This document shows positions 25,783 through 34,773 of a stretch of DNA of 64,000 bases, in pieces; the first letter of the stretch is position 1, and each line of letters begins with the position of its first letter. The stretch covers positions 62,001 through 126,000 of the forward strand of contig JBNGDI010000002.1 of NCBI GenBank assembly GCA_049975425.1. Direction: 5' to 3'. The DNA is from HyVt-105 sp049975425 (GTDB taxonomy: Bacteria > Bacteroidota > Bacteroidia > Bacteroidales > VadinHA17). Made by a program: the position numbers and the translations under genes. A model generated the notes under the pieces. That model worked only from the letters and a program-made list of their open reading frames with translations, ran no database searches and was not told the origin of the DNA.

Positions 25783-27120
25783 TTATATGGCGGCGGCAGA
25801 GCCGGTCCGCCCTTTTATTCTGCCTGTTTTCATCAGACCGTCGTAATGCCTCATCAGCAAATGACTTTCCACCTGCTGCAGGGTATCGAGGATCACCCCC
25901 ACCAGGATCAGGAGAGATGTTCCCCCGTAGAACTGGGCAAACTGCCCGTTTACTCCCACCAGGGCGGCAAAAGTGGGCATAATGGCTACCAGGGCAAGAA
26001 ATATGGAGCCGGGCAGTGTGATTCTCGACATGATGGTATCGAGAAATTCCACGGTTTTCCGGCCGGGTTTCACCCCGGGAATAAAGCCTCCGTTTTTCTT
26101 CATATCTTCCGCCATCTGGGTGGGATTAATGGTAATGGCCGTATAAAAATAAGTAAACAAAATGATCATAATGGCCATCAGCAGATTATACCAGAATCCG
26201 TAAGGGTTGGTAAAAGCTGCAGCAAAACCTCTCATGGAATCGGCGGAGGCATAATTGATAAACATCATGGGAATGAACATCAATGCCTGGGCAAAGATGA
26301 TGGGCATCACCCCGGCAGCATTCACCTTCAGGGGGATATACTGCCTTACTCCTCCGTATTGCTTGTTCCCTACGATCCGTTTGGCATACTGTACGGGTAT
26401 ACGCCGGGTTCCCTGCACCAGCAGGATGGTTCCCATAAACACCATGAACAGGATCACGATCTCCATGAGAAAGGCCACCAGGCCTCCGGCCCCGTCAAGC
26501 CTTGAAATGAATTCGGCAAACAGAGCAAAAGGCATGCGGGCAATGATCCCGATCATAATGATCAGGGATATGCCGTTCCCGATTCCCTTGTCGGTAATTC
26601 TTTCTCCCAGCCACATCACAAACATGGTACCCGACGTAAGGATGATCACCGACGAGACCTGAAAGAATACCCCCTTGAGCACAAAAGCCGATTCAGGCAG
26701 CTGGGCATGCAGGTTGGCCAGGTAGGTTGGAGCCTGGACCACCAGAATCAGTACCGTGAGATACCGGGTGATCTGGTTCATTTTCCTCCTGCCGCTTTCC
26801 CCTTCACGCTGCATGCGCTGAAAATAAGGTACGGCAATGGTGAGCAACTGCACAACGATGGATGCGGAGATATAGGGCATGATTCCCAGAGCAAAAATGG
26901 AAGCATTGGCGAAGGCTCCACCTGAAAACATGTTCAGCAATCCGAGGATTCCCTCGGAAGTTTGCCTCTGGAGAGCTTCCAACTGACTGGGATCCACCCC
27001 CGGGAGCACCACATAGGATCCCAGACGGTATATTAACAGTATACCCAGGGTATATGTGATCCGGTTGCGCAGATCTTCAATCTTATAAATATTCTTTATG
27101 GTCTCAATGAATGATTTCAT
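25783..27120 (-). CDS. secY: Preprotein translocase subunit SecY
   Basis: 445-residue ten-helix channel protein of the Sec translocon. Signature stretches include YRLGSYVVLPGVDPSQLEAL, NMFSGGAFANASIFALGIMPYISASIV (plug/TM2 region), and the cytoplasmic loop RRIPVQYAKR and GFIPGVKPGRKTVEFLDTIMSRIT. Lies between rplO and map as in the spc operon. Confidence 0.97.
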   Translation of the reverse strand: MKSFIETIKNIYKIEDLRNRITYTLGILLIYRLGSYVVLPGVDPSQLEALQRQTSEGILGLLNMFSGGAFANASIFALGIMPYISASIVVQLLTIAVPYFQRMQREGESGRRKMNQITRYLTVLILVVQAPTYLANLHAQLPESAFVLKGVFFQVSSVIILTSGTMFVMWLGERITDKGIGNGISLIIMIGIIARMPFALFAEFISRLDGAGGLVAFLMEIVILFMVFMGTILLVQGTRRIPVQYAKRIVGNKQYGGVRQYIPLKVNAAGVMPIIFAQALMFIPMMFINYASADSMRGFAAAFTNPYGFWYNLLMAIMIILFTYFYTAITINPTQMAEDMKKNGGFIPGVKPGRKTVEFLDTIMSRITLPGSIFLALVAIMPTFAALVGVNGQFAQFYGGTSLLILVGVILDTLQQVESHLLMRHYDGLMKTGRIKGRTGSAAAI

Positions 27121-27124
27121 CCAA

Positions 27125-27574
27125 TTACAATTTTACTGCGGTTCCGTCCAAAGCTTCGATGGCCTCCCGGGCCGATTTTGAAAAGGCATGCGCGGTAACT
27201 TCGAGTTTCCGGGTCAGTTTCCCGTTCCCAAGAATCTTGACCATCTGGTTTCTGGAAGCCAACCCGGCTTCTACCAGTGTCTGTATATCTATCCTGTCAA
27301 CGCCTTTCTTCTCGGCCAGGGCTTCCAGGGTACTCAGGTTGATAGCCTTGTATTCCACCCGCCTTATATTATGGAATCCGAATTTGGGCAGGCGACGCTG
27401 CAAAGGCATCTGCCCTCCTTCAAATCCGGCCTGACGGGAGTAGCCCGAACGGGACTTCTTCCCCTTGTGGCCACGGGTGGCGGTACCACCCCTGCCTGAA
27501 CCCTGTCCGCGTCCAAGTCGCCTTTCGCTTCTGGTGGAACCTTTTGCCGGTTGTAAGTTACTTAAATCCGTCAT
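27125..27574 (-). CDS. rplO: 50S ribosomal protein L15 (uL15)
   Basis: 149 residues. Gly/Arg-rich N-terminal extension (GSTRSERRLGRGQGSGRGGT ATRGHKGKKSRSG, split here) and C-terminal globular domain with GNGKLTRKLEVTAHAFSKSA. Four bases upstream of secY. Confidence 0.97.
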   Translation of the reverse strand: MTDLSNLQPAKGSTRSERRLGRGQGSGRGGTATRGHKGKKSRSGYSRQAGFEGGQMPLQRRLPKFGFHNIRRVEYKAINLSTLEALAEKKGVDRIDIQTLVEAGLASRNQMVKILGNGKLTRKLEVTAHAFSKSAREAIEALDGTAVKL

Positions 27575-27583
27575 ATTCTTTCT

Positions 27584-27769
27584 TTATGCTTTTATTTCTT
27601 CCGTTGTAACCAGGTGCTTTACCTTATTCACCATACCCAGTATCTGGGGGGTTGCTTCCACTTCTACCGTGCTGTCAATCTTTCTCAGCCCCAGAGCCTG
27701 CAGGGTGCGTTTCTGGCGCAGTGTACTGCCGATACTGCTTTTTCTCTGTTTGATCCTGATCTTGGCCAT
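27584..27769 (-). CDS. rpmD: 50S ribosomal protein L30 (uL30)
   Basis: 61 residues from the ATG at 27769, the only start giving the family N-terminus MAKIRIKQRKSSIGSTLRQK; a longer in-frame extension would overlap rpsE by about 80 bases. RTLQALGLRKIDSTVEV is the other signature. Confidence 0.95.
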   Translation of the reverse strand: MAKIRIKQRKSSIGSTLRQKRTLQALGLRKIDSTVEVEATPQILGMVNKVKHLVTTEEIKA

Positions 27770-27788
27770 ATCGTCTGATTTTTCCTTC

Positions 27789-28304
27789 TTATCCGTTAAA
27801 CACCTTTTGCATGGGAATCCGCCTGTGCTGTGCCACGGTGTATGCATCCCGCAACTCCATAAGGGCGGCAAAGGTGGCCTTCACAAGGTTGTGGGGGTTG
27901 GACGATCCTTTCGATTTGGCCAGTACATTGTGCACACCCACGCTCTCCAGCACCGCACGCATGGCACCTCCTGCCTTTACTCCCGTACCCTCGGAAGCAG
28001 GTTTGAGAAATACCCGGGCTCCCCCATACTTGGCTTCCTGTTCATGAGGAATGGTTCCGTTGATGATGGGGACCTGTATGAGATTCTTCTTGGCATCTTC
28101 CACTCCTTTGGCAATAGCCGTGGTCACCTCATTGGCTTTTCCCAGACCATATCCCACGATCCCATCTTCATTTCCTACCACCACAATGGCAGAAAAGCTG
28201 AAGGTACGGCCGCCCTTGGTTACTTTGGTAACCCGCTGGATACTGACGAGCCGGTCTTTTAATTCCAGATCGCTGGTTTTGACTTTTCTGATGCTTGTCG
28301 CCAT
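27789..28304 (-). CDS. rpsE: 30S ribosomal protein S5 (uS5)
   Basis: 171 residues; decoding-fidelity protein. LKDRLVSIQRVTKVTKGGRT and GNEDGIVGYGLGKANEV form the dsRNA-binding-like N-domain; GVHNVLAKSKGSSNPHNLVKAT is the C-terminal signature. Confidence 0.97.
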   Translation of the reverse strand: MATSIRKVKTSDLELKDRLVSIQRVTKVTKGGRTFSFSAIVVVGNEDGIVGYGLGKANEVTTAIAKGVEDAKKNLIQVPIINGTIPHEQEAKYGGARVFLKPASEGTGVKAGGAMRAVLESVGVHNVLAKSKGSSNPHNLVKATFAALMELRDAYTVAQHRRIPMQKVFNG

Positions 28305-28311
28305 AATATAA

Positions 28312-28671
28312 TTAGAATTTTAAACCACCTTCCCTGGCTCCTTCCGCCAGTTGTTTTACACGTCCGTGATAAAGATATCCGCCCCGGTCAAACACTACCG
28401 TTTCAATGCCTTTGTCCTTGCAAAGGGAAGCGATGCGTTTGCCTACCAGGCGTGCCTGTTCAGCTTTCTTCATCTTGCCCTGCCCGGCCACTTCCCTGTC
28501 AAGGGAGGAGGCAGCCACCAGGGTTTTTCCTGCCGTATCATCAATGATCTGCACATAAATCTGTTTGTTGCTTCTGAACACCGACATCCTGGGCTTCCGG
28601 CTGTTTCCGGAAATGGTTTTCCTGATCCTTTTCCGGATGCGGCTTCTTCTTTCTATTTTCGTTAAGGCCAT
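28312..28671 (-). CDS. rplR: 50S ribosomal protein L18 (uL18)
   Basis: 119 residues, 5S rRNA-binding. RRSRIRKRIRKTISGNSRKP, RMSVFRSNKQIYVQIIDD and the C-terminal FDRGGYLYHGRVKQLAEGAREGG are diagnostic. Confidence 0.97.
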   Translation of the reverse strand: MALTKIERRSRIRKRIRKTISGNSRKPRMSVFRSNKQIYVQIIDDTAGKTLVAASSLDREVAGQGKMKKAEQARLVGKRIASLCKDKGIETVVFDRGGYLYHGRVKQLAEGAREGGLKF

Positions 28672-28693
28672 GGTACTTTACTAATTTATCAGA

Positions 28694-29248
28694 TTAAACA
28701 CTGGCGGCTTTACCTGCCTTCCTTCTCACCTGTTCACCCACATACCTTATGCCCTTGCCTTTGTATGGTTCGGGTGGCCTGAGGCTGCGTATCTTTGAGG
28801 CTACATGTCCCAGCAGCTGCTTGTCGTGGCTTTTCAGGGTGATCACCGGATTGCTCCTTTTTTCCGTTTTGGCTTCCACCTTGATCTCCGGTGGCAACTC
28901 GAACACGACATCGTGGGAATAACCCAGGCTGAGCTCCAGAAGCTGCCCTTTGGCCTCGGCACGGTATCCTACACCTACCAGTTCCTGTTGAATGGTAAAT
29001 CCTTCCGACACTCCCACCACCATGTTATAGACCAATGAACGGTAAAGTCCGTGCAGAGACTTATGCCTTTTCTCCTCGGAAGGCCTCTCCAGCACTATCT
29101 CTCCTTCTTTCACATGCACTTTGATAACTGGATCGACCTGTTGTTTCAGCTCTCCCAGCGGACCTTTTACGGTCACCAGATTGTTGCCGTCAATGTCGAC
29201 GGTAACACCGGATGGTATTGGAATGGGCAGTTTTCCTATACGTGACAT
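28694..29248 (-). CDS. rplF: 50S ribosomal protein L6 (uL6)
   Basis: 184 residues, two tandem alpha/beta repeats. MSRIGKLPIPIPSGV, GLYRSLVYNMVVGVSEGF and the C-terminal RPPEPYKGKGIRYVGEQVRR identify it. Confidence 0.97.
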   Translation of the reverse strand: MSRIGKLPIPIPSGVTVDIDGNNLVTVKGPLGELKQQVDPVIKVHVKEGEIVLERPSEEKRHKSLHGLYRSLVYNMVVGVSEGFTIQQELVGVGYRAEAKGQLLELSLGYSHDVVFELPPEIKVEAKTEKRSNPVITLKSHDKQLLGHVASKIRSLRPPEPYKGKGIRYVGEQVRRKAGKAASV

Positions 29249-29266
29249 GGATTTCTCCTCTTTATT

Positions 29267-29662
29267 TTAATATACATAACACAACACTTCACCACCAATA
29301 TTTTTAACCCGGGCTTCCTTGTCGGTCATCACACCCTGCGAGGTTGAAATGACAGCAATGCCAAGCCCGTTGAGCACACGCGGCAATTTATCGGCTCCGG
29401 CATATTTACGCAATCCCGGCCGGCTGGCCCTTTCCAGCGATTTGATGGCAGGGGCCTTGGTTTCGGGATGGTACTTCAGGGCAATCTTGATGGTGCCCTG
29501 GGGACCTTCCTCCTCAAATTTGTAACTCAGGATATAACCCTTTTCATAAAGAATGCGGGTGATATCCTTTTTCATATTTGAAGCCGGAATTTCTACCACC
29601 TTATGCCTGGCCATAACGGCATTCCGTATCCGGGTCAAATAGTCTGCAATGGGGTCTGTCAT
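29267..29662 (-). CDS. rpsH: 30S ribosomal protein S8 (uS8)
   Basis: 131 residues. MTDPIADYLTRIRNAVMARH at the start and GIAVISTSQGVMTDKEARV plus GGEVLCYVY at the end are the family marks. In enteric bacteria S8 represses the spc operon; whether it does here is unknown. Confidence 0.97.
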   Translation of the reverse strand: MTDPIADYLTRIRNAVMARHKVVEIPASNMKKDITRILYEKGYILSYKFEEEGPQGTIKIALKYHPETKAPAIKSLERASRPGLRKYAGADKLPRVLNGLGIAVISTSQGVMTDKEARVKNIGGEVLCYVY

Positions 29663-29703
29663 TTTCTTTCCTGTTATTTAAATTCCTGTACCCTGATTAT
29701 CAA

Positions 29704-29973
29704 TTACCAGCTGGCCTTTTTAATGCCCGGAATCAAACCGGTATTGGCCATCTCACGAAAGGTAATACGGCTGATGCCAAACTGCCTGATATATCCTTTG
29801 GGCCGTCCGGTCAGCTTGCACCGGTTATGCAACCTGATGCGACTGGAATTTCGGGGTAACCTGCTCAGAGCCTGGTAATCCCCTTCGGCCTTCAGCCTGG
29901 CACGCCTGGCAGCATATTTGTCAACCAGTTTCTGCCGCTTGATCTCGCGGGCCTTCATGGATTCTTTTGCCAT
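29704..29973 (-). CDS. rpsN: 30S ribosomal protein S14 (uS14), zinc-free form
   Basis: 89 residues. MAKESMKAREIKRQKLVDKY and RCKLTGRPKGYIRQFGISRI are typical of the longer C-minus S14, which lacks the CxxC pairs of the zinc-binding form. Confidence 0.96.
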   Translation of the reverse strand: MAKESMKAREIKRQKLVDKYAARRARLKAEGDYQALSRLPRNSSRIRLHNRCKLTGRPKGYIRQFGISRITFREMANTGLIPGIKKASW

Positions 29974-29975
29974 AA

Positions 29976-30533
29976 TCAGTTTCTTTTAATATCCTTGAAC
30001 GGTAAACCAAATTCACGCAACAGGGCGTATCCTTCCTCGTCGGTACGGGCAGTGGTTACAAAAGTAATCTCCATGCCCAGTATTTTATTGATCTTGTCAA
30101 TGTCGATTTCTGGAAATATTATATGTTCAGTTATGCCCATGGTATAATTCCCTTTACCGTCAAAACGGGTGCTTACTCCCTTGAAATCCCTGATTCTGGG
30201 AAGGGCTACATTAATAAGCCTTTCAAGGAATTCATACATGCGGTCCCGGCGAAGGGTCACCTTAACGCCGATGGGCATTTTTCTCCTCAGCTTGAAATTG
30301 GATATATCCTTGGTAGCCACTGTCTGCACGGCTTTCTGGCCGGCAATCAACGACAGTTCCTCCTGGGCCACGTCTACCAGCTTCTTGTCTGACACGGCCT
30401 GACCAACTCCCTGATTGAGCACGATCTTGCTCAGCCTGGGCACCTGCATAACCGATTTGTAATTAAATTCCTTCTGCAGGGCAGGAATGATCTCTTCCTG
30501 ATATTTCCGTTGAAGATTCGGTTTGTAATCCAT
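29976..30533 (-). CDS. rplE: 50S ribosomal protein L5 (uL5)
   Basis: 185 residues, 5S rRNA and P-site tRNA contact. Recognised by VPRLSKIVLNQGVGQAVSD, LRRKMPIGVKVTLR and GMEITFVTTARTDEEGYALL. Its ATG overlaps the rplX stop by one base (TAATG), implying coupled translation. Confidence 0.97.
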   Translation of the reverse strand: MDYKPNLQRKYQEEIIPALQKEFNYKSVMQVPRLSKIVLNQGVGQAVSDKKLVDVAQEELSLIAGQKAVQTVATKDISNFKLRRKMPIGVKVTLRRDRMYEFLERLINVALPRIRDFKGVSTRFDGKGNYTMGITEHIIFPEIDIDKINKILGMEITFVTTARTDEEGYALLREFGLPFKDIKRN

Positions 30534-30856
30534 TATTTAATCTCCTCTCCAGATTTTTTTGCGTACCGAACAAGTTTATTATCCTTCCCGGGGCGGCGAC
30601 CGATCCGTGTTGGCTCACCGGTTGAGGGATCAACCAGGTTGAGGTTCGAAATATGGACCGGGGCTTCTTTTTTGATAATGCCTCCCTGTGGATTCTGTGC
30701 ATTGGGCTTGGTGTGGCGGGAAACCATGTTGACTCCTTCCACCAGTGCCTTCTGTTTGTCTGGATATACTTCCAGCACTTTCCCCTGCTGGCCCTTGTAT
30801 TCGCCGGTATTCACGTACACCGTGTCGCCCTTTTTGATATGCAGTTTCTTACTCAT
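30533..30856 (-). CDS. rplX: 50S ribosomal protein L24 (uL24)
   Basis: 107 residues from the ATG at 30856 (MSKKLHIKKGDTVYV); a start four codons earlier at 30868 is possible. KOW motif KGDTVYVNTGEYKGQQGKVL and the GVNMVSRHTKP region are present. Stop overlaps the rplE start. Confidence 0.95.
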   Translation of the reverse strand: MSKKLHIKKGDTVYVNTGEYKGQQGKVLEVYPDKQKALVEGVNMVSRHTKPNAQNPQGGIIKKEAPVHISNLNLVDPSTGEPTRIGRRPGKDNKLVRYAKKSGEEIK

Positions 30857-30876
30857 TTTCCTGTTCATTATATTGA

Positions 30877-31242
30877 TTAGAGCACTTCGGGTGCCAGTGA
30901 AATGATTTTCATGTACTTATCACGCAATTCTCTGGCCACGGGCCCGAAAATACGTGTTCCACGCATTTCATCCAGATTGTTCAGCAACACCACGGCATTG
31001 TCGTCGAACCGGATATATGAACCATCCTGTCGTCTGATCTCCTTTTTGGTGCGTACCACCACGGCCTTGCTCACAGTTCCTTTTTTGATATCTCCCGATG
31101 GCAGGGCACTCTTGACAGTCACCACCACCTTGTCGCCCACACTGGCATATTTCCTCCGTGTTCCGCCCAGGACACGGATGACCAGCACCTCCTTGGCGCC
31201 ACTGTTATCGGCTACGGCCAACCTGCTTTCTTGTTGTATCAT
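30877..31242 (-). CDS. rplN: 50S ribosomal protein L14 (uL14)
   Basis: 121 residues. MIQQESRLAVADNSGAKEVL and the terminal RIFGPVARELRDKYMKIISL are diagnostic. First gene of the spc portion; 2 bases after rpsQ. Confidence 0.97.
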   Translation of the reverse strand: MIQQESRLAVADNSGAKEVLVIRVLGGTRRKYASVGDKVVVTVKSALPSGDIKKGTVSKAVVVRTKKEIRRQDGSYIRFDDNAVVLLNNLDEMRGTRIFGPVARELRDKYMKIISLAPEVL

Positions 31243-31244
31243 GG

Positions 31245-31502
31245 TTATTTTGCTCTTTCAATAATTTCAACTAATCTCCAGTTCTTGTTTTTACTGAGTG
31301 GACGCGTTTCCATGATGCGGACGGTATCCCCCACATTACAGGTATTTTCTTCATCGTGTGCCATAAACCGGGTGGTCTTCTTGACGAACTTCCCGTAAAT
31401 GGGGTGCTTCATTTTGCGGTTCACAGCGATCACAATGGTTTTATCCATCTTGTTGCTGATCACAACGCCAATCCTCTCTTTGCGTAAATTCCTTTTTTCC
31501 AT
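31245..31502 (-). CDS. rpsQ: 30S ribosomal protein S17 (uS17)
   Basis: 85 residues, OB fold. RKERIGVVISNKMDKTIVIA, KHPIYGKFVKKTTRFMAHDE and GDTVRIMETRPLSKNKNWRL are the family motifs. Confidence 0.97.
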   Translation of the reverse strand: MEKRNLRKERIGVVISNKMDKTIVIAVNRKMKHPIYGKFVKKTTRFMAHDEENTCNVGDTVRIMETRPLSKNKNWRLVEIIERAK

Positions 31503-31510
31503 CGGAGTAC

Positions 31511-31720
31511 TTAACTATTGTTTTTTACTTCCTCTCTTTTCCGCTTGTTCAGCTCGGTTTTGAGCCGGGCAATGGTTCTGCGGGTGTGCATGATCTTCTG
31601 GGGATTGTCAAGCGGAGTAATGGCATGATTCAACCTGAGCTTGGCCAGGTAGCTTCTCTCATTGTCAATCCTTTCTTCCAGTTCCTTGGTATTCAGTTCC
31701 CTGATTTCTGAATTCTTCAT
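31511..31720 (-). CDS. rpmC: 50S ribosomal protein L29 (uL29)
   Basis: 69 residues, two-helix protein at the exit tunnel. MKNSEIRELNTKELEERIDN and HTRRTIARLKTELNKRK are typical. Confidence 0.96.
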   Translation of the reverse strand: MKNSEIRELNTKELEERIDNERSYLAKLRLNHAITPLDNPQKIMHTRRTIARLKTELNKRKREEVKNNS

Positions 31721-31725
31721 GACCT

Positions 31726-32154
31726 CTAGTTGATTTTTTCTTCATAATCACGGCGCACCACAAACTTTGTGGTGATGGGCAGTTTCTGGGCACCCAGCCT
31801 CAGAGCCTCACGGGCCACTTCATAGGGCACCCCCTCGGCCTCCAGGATTATCCGTCCGGGGGTAACGGGAGCCACGAATCCTTCCGGCGCTCCTTTTCCT
31901 TTACCCATCCTCACTTCGGCAGGTTTCTTGGTAATGGGCTTGTCGGGGAAAATGCGGATCCATATCTGCCCTTCACGTTTCATGTACCGGGTAACAGCCT
32001 GCCTGGCTGCTTCGATCTGCCTTCCGGTTATCCATGATTCCTCCAGGGCTTTGATACCGAATGACCCGAATGCCAGTTGATTCCCCCGCTGGGCATTCCC
32101 CTTCATCCTGCCTTTCTGCTGTCTTCTGTATTTTGTTTTTTTCGGCTGTAACAT
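31726..32154 (-). CDS. rplP: 50S ribosomal protein L16 (uL16)
   Basis: 142 residues. MLQPKKTKYRRQQKGRMKG, RQIEAARQAVTRYMKREGQI and the IFPDKPITKKPAEVRMGKGK segment are diagnostic; the last includes the arginine region near the peptidyl-transferase centre. Confidence 0.97.
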   Translation of the reverse strand: MLQPKKTKYRRQQKGRMKGNAQRGNQLAFGSFGIKALEESWITGRQIEAARQAVTRYMKREGQIWIRIFPDKPITKKPAEVRMGKGKGAPEGFVAPVTPGRIILEAEGVPYEVAREALRLGAQKLPITTKFVVRRDYEEKIN

Positions 32155-32190
32155 AACAATCGATATTTGTTTCCGGTAAACCGGTATATC

Positions 32191-32886
32191 TTATTTCCTT
32201 CTTTTCTTGAATCCTTTCGGACGGGCACTTTTCACTCCAATATTGGGGGACAGGTCGCGTTTTCCGAACACTTCCCCCTTGCAAATCCACACTTTCACTC
32301 CGATGAGTCCCACCTTGGTGAGGGCTTCGGCCAGGGCATAATCAATATCAGCCCGGAACGTATGCAGAGGGATCCGGCCTTCCTTATAGGTTTCGTTCCT
32401 GGCCATTTCGGCTCCGCCCAGCCGGCCTGATACCTGGACCTTGATCCCTTCAGCTCCCATACGCATGGTGGAAGCAATGGCCATTTTAATGGCCCGGCGA
32501 TAAGAAATCTTTCCCTCAATCTGGCGCGCCACATTGTTGGCTACGATGGTGGCATCCAGCTCGGGACGTTTAACCTCGAATATATTGATCTGAACCTCCT
32601 TGTTGGTAATCTTCTTGAGTTCTTCCTTCAGCTTGTCCACTTCCTGTCCACCTTTTCCTATAATGATCCCCGGACGGGCAGTATTGACCGTTACGGTAAT
32701 GAGCTTCAGGGTGCGCTCGATCACAATCTTGGAAATGCTGGCCTTGGCCAGCCTGGCGTTCAGGTATTCCCTGATCTTATTGTCTTCAACCAGCTTGTCA
32801 GCATACTGATTGCCGCCATACCAGTTGGAATCCCACCCTTTAATGATCCCAAGACGATTACCTATTGGATTGACTTTCTGTCCCAT
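32191..32886 (-). CDS. rpsC: 30S ribosomal protein S3 (uS3)
   Basis: 231 residues. MGQKVNPIGNRLGIIKGWDS, the KH domain with RPGIIIGKGGQEVDKLKEEL, and the C-terminal GRLGGAEMARNETYKEGRIP are present. mRNA-entry protein with helicase function in the ribosome. Confidence 0.97.
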   Translation of the reverse strand: MGQKVNPIGNRLGIIKGWDSNWYGGNQYADKLVEDNKIREYLNARLAKASISKIVIERTLKLITVTVNTARPGIIIGKGGQEVDKLKEELKKITNKEVQINIFEVKRPELDATIVANNVARQIEGKISYRRAIKMAIASTMRMGAEGIKVQVSGRLGGAEMARNETYKEGRIPLHTFRADIDYALAEALTKVGLIGVKVWICKGEVFGKRDLSPNIGVKSARPKGFKKRRK

Positions 32887-32892
32887 GTATGC

Positions 32893-33336
32893 TTATTTCT
32901 TGTTTGTTTCTTCTGTTTCGACCGGTTTGGTGGCTTCCGCCAGATTCATGCTGTCAAGCACCACCGTTACATGATTGGAACGCTTCCTGATCCGGTGGGC
33001 ACGCCCCTGCGGTGCCGGACGCAACCGTTTCAGTGTTCTGGCCTGATCAACATATATTTCTTTGATATACAGGTTGCTCTCTTCAATCCTTACCCCTTCG
33101 TTCTTGACCTGCCAGTTGGCAATGGCCGACATAACCAGTTTCTCCAGCCGGCGTGAAGCTTCCTTGGATGAATACTTCAGCAGATCAAGCGCCCTGTTCA
33201 CTTCCACTCCCCTGATCATATCGGCTACCAGCCGCATTTTTCGCGGAGAGGTCGGGCAGTCTTTCAAAACGGCAACATATTTGTTCTTACGTTCTTCCTT
33301 CAGCTGATTGGCTCTGTTTCTCTTTCTTGCACCCAT
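32893..33336 (-). CDS. rplV: 50S ribosomal protein L22 (uL22)
   Basis: 147 residues. Core motifs CPTSPRKMRLVADMIRGVEV and RLRPAPQGRAHRIRKRSNHV lie on the tunnel loop protein; the last 20 residues (ATKPVETEETNKK) are a charged tail beyond the usual end. Confidence 0.96.
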   Translation of the reverse strand: MGARKRNRANQLKEERKNKYVAVLKDCPTSPRKMRLVADMIRGVEVNRALDLLKYSSKEASRRLEKLVMSAIANWQVKNEGVRIEESNLYIKEIYVDQARTLKRLRPAPQGRAHRIRKRSNHVTVVLDSMNLAEATKPVETEETNKK

Positions 33337-33369
33337 TGGTTTGGTTTTAAGAAGTTTTCAAAGGGTTTA

Positions 33370-33636
33370 TTATTTCTGCTTGCCTCCGTGCCCGCGCCAG
33401 GTACGGGTAGGCGCAAATTCGCCCAGCTTGTGTCCCACCATGTTCTCGGTAATGTACACCGGAATAAATTTGTTCCCGTTGTACACCGCCACGGTGTGGC
33501 CCACAAAATCAGGAGAGATCATAGAACGCCTTGACCAGGTCTTGATCACCGTTTTCTTCCCCGACTGGTTCATTTCGAGGATGCGCTTCTCCAGTTTATA
33601 ATCGATAAACGGGCCTTTTTTCAACGATCTGCTCAT
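33370..33636 (-). CDS. rpsS: 30S ribosomal protein S19 (uS19)
   Basis: 88 residues. MSRSLKKGPFIDYKLEKRIL and RRSMISPDFVGHTVAVYNGN then KLGEFAPTRTWRGHGG are diagnostic. Two bases after rplB. Confidence 0.97.
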   Translation of the reverse strand: MSRSLKKGPFIDYKLEKRILEMNQSGKKTVIKTWSRRSMISPDFVGHTVAVYNGNKFIPVYITENMVGHKLGEFAPTRTWRGHGGKQK

Positions 33637-33638
33637 GA

Positions 33639-34466
33639 TTATTTCGATTTTCTCCTTTCCACGATGTACTTATTCGAAGTTTTGTTCTTCTTCCGTGTTT
33701 TATATCCCTTGGCCGGCAATCCCTTGCGTGAACGGGGGTGACCGCCCGAAGCACGTCCCTCGCCACCTCCCATGGGGTGGTCAACGGGGTTCATGGCCAC
33801 GCCACGCACCCGTGGTCTTCTTCCCTTCCAACGGCTTCTTCCGGCCTTACCCGATTTTTCCAGGGCATGATCGGAATTCGAAACCGCACCCACAGTGGCT
33901 TTACAGGTGGTAAGTACCATCCTCGATTCGCCGCTGGGCAGTTTCACAATGGCATATTTCCCGTCGCGGGAGGTAAGCTGGGCATACGATCCGGCACTGC
34001 GGGCCAGGCTGGCTCCTTTTCCAGGCTTCATTTCAATACCATGAATAATGGTTCCCAGGGGAATATCCGAAAGGTACAGGGCATTCCCTATCTCGGGAGC
34101 AATGTCCCTGCCCGATATCACTTTCTGCCCCACCTGAAGTCCGTTGGGGGCCAGAATATATCTTTTTTCACCGTCTTCGTATACCAGCCGGGCAATCCTG
34201 GCTGTACGGTTGGGATCGTATTCAATGCTTTTCACCGTAGCAGGGATCCCGTCCTTATCACGCTTGAAATCGATCAACCGGTACCTCCTTTTATGACCGC
34301 CTCCCACGTAACGTATGGTCATTTTTCCGTTGCTGTTCCGGCCGCCCGATTTTTTCAGGGGTCTCAGCAACGATTTATCAGGACGCGTCTCCGTAATCGA
34401 ATCAAAGGCACTGATGATCTTATGCCTTTGCCCGGGAGTAATCGGTTTTAGTTTTCGTACTGCCAT
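33639..34466 (-). CDS. rplB: 50S ribosomal protein L2 (uL2)
   Basis: 275 residues. KKSGGRNSNGKMTIRYVGGG, the SAGSYAQLTSRDGKYAIVKL region and VRGVAMNPVDHPMGGGEGRA, which carries the conserved His near the peptidyl-transferase centre, are all present. Confidence 0.97.
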   Translation of the reverse strand: MAVRKLKPITPGQRHKIISAFDSITETRPDKSLLRPLKKSGGRNSNGKMTIRYVGGGHKRRYRLIDFKRDKDGIPATVKSIEYDPNRTARIARLVYEDGEKRYILAPNGLQVGQKVISGRDIAPEIGNALYLSDIPLGTIIHGIEMKPGKGASLARSAGSYAQLTSRDGKYAIVKLPSGESRMVLTTCKATVGAVSNSDHALEKSGKAGRSRWKGRRPRVRGVAMNPVDHPMGGGEGRASGGHPRSRKGLPAKGYKTRKKNKTSNKYIVERRKSK

Positions 34467-34472
34467 GACTCA

Positions 34473-34763
34473 TCAAATATTGCTGTAGAAATCAATTGTA
34501 TCTCCTTCGGCCAGGGTAACCACCGCCTTTTTATACGATGCTGTTTTCCCTTCCTGTATCCCTGACCGGGTATAACGGGTCTTCAGTTTCCCTCCATACC
34601 GCATGGTATTCACCGCCTGTACCTTCACCCCGTACATTTCTTCAATGGTCTTCCTGATCTGAAGCTTGTTGGCCCTTTTGTCAACAATGAATCCGTAACG
34701 ATTCAATGTTTCACCCTGGGCGGTCATCTTCTCAGTAACAATGGGTTTAATCAAAATATCCAT
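34473..34763 (-). CDS. rplW: 50S ribosomal protein L23 (uL23)
   Basis: 96 residues from the ATG at 34763 (MDILIKPIVTEKM), preferred because the longer start at 34787 would overlap rplD. Exit-tunnel protein; GFIVDKRANKLQIRKTIEEM and VKVQAVNTMRYGGKLK are the family marks. Confidence 0.95.
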   Translation of the reverse strand: MDILIKPIVTEKMTAQGETLNRYGFIVDKRANKLQIRKTIEEMYGVKVQAVNTMRYGGKLKTRYTRSGIQEGKTASYKKAVVTLAEGDTIDFYSNI

Positions 34764-34773
34764 GTGCGTATGA

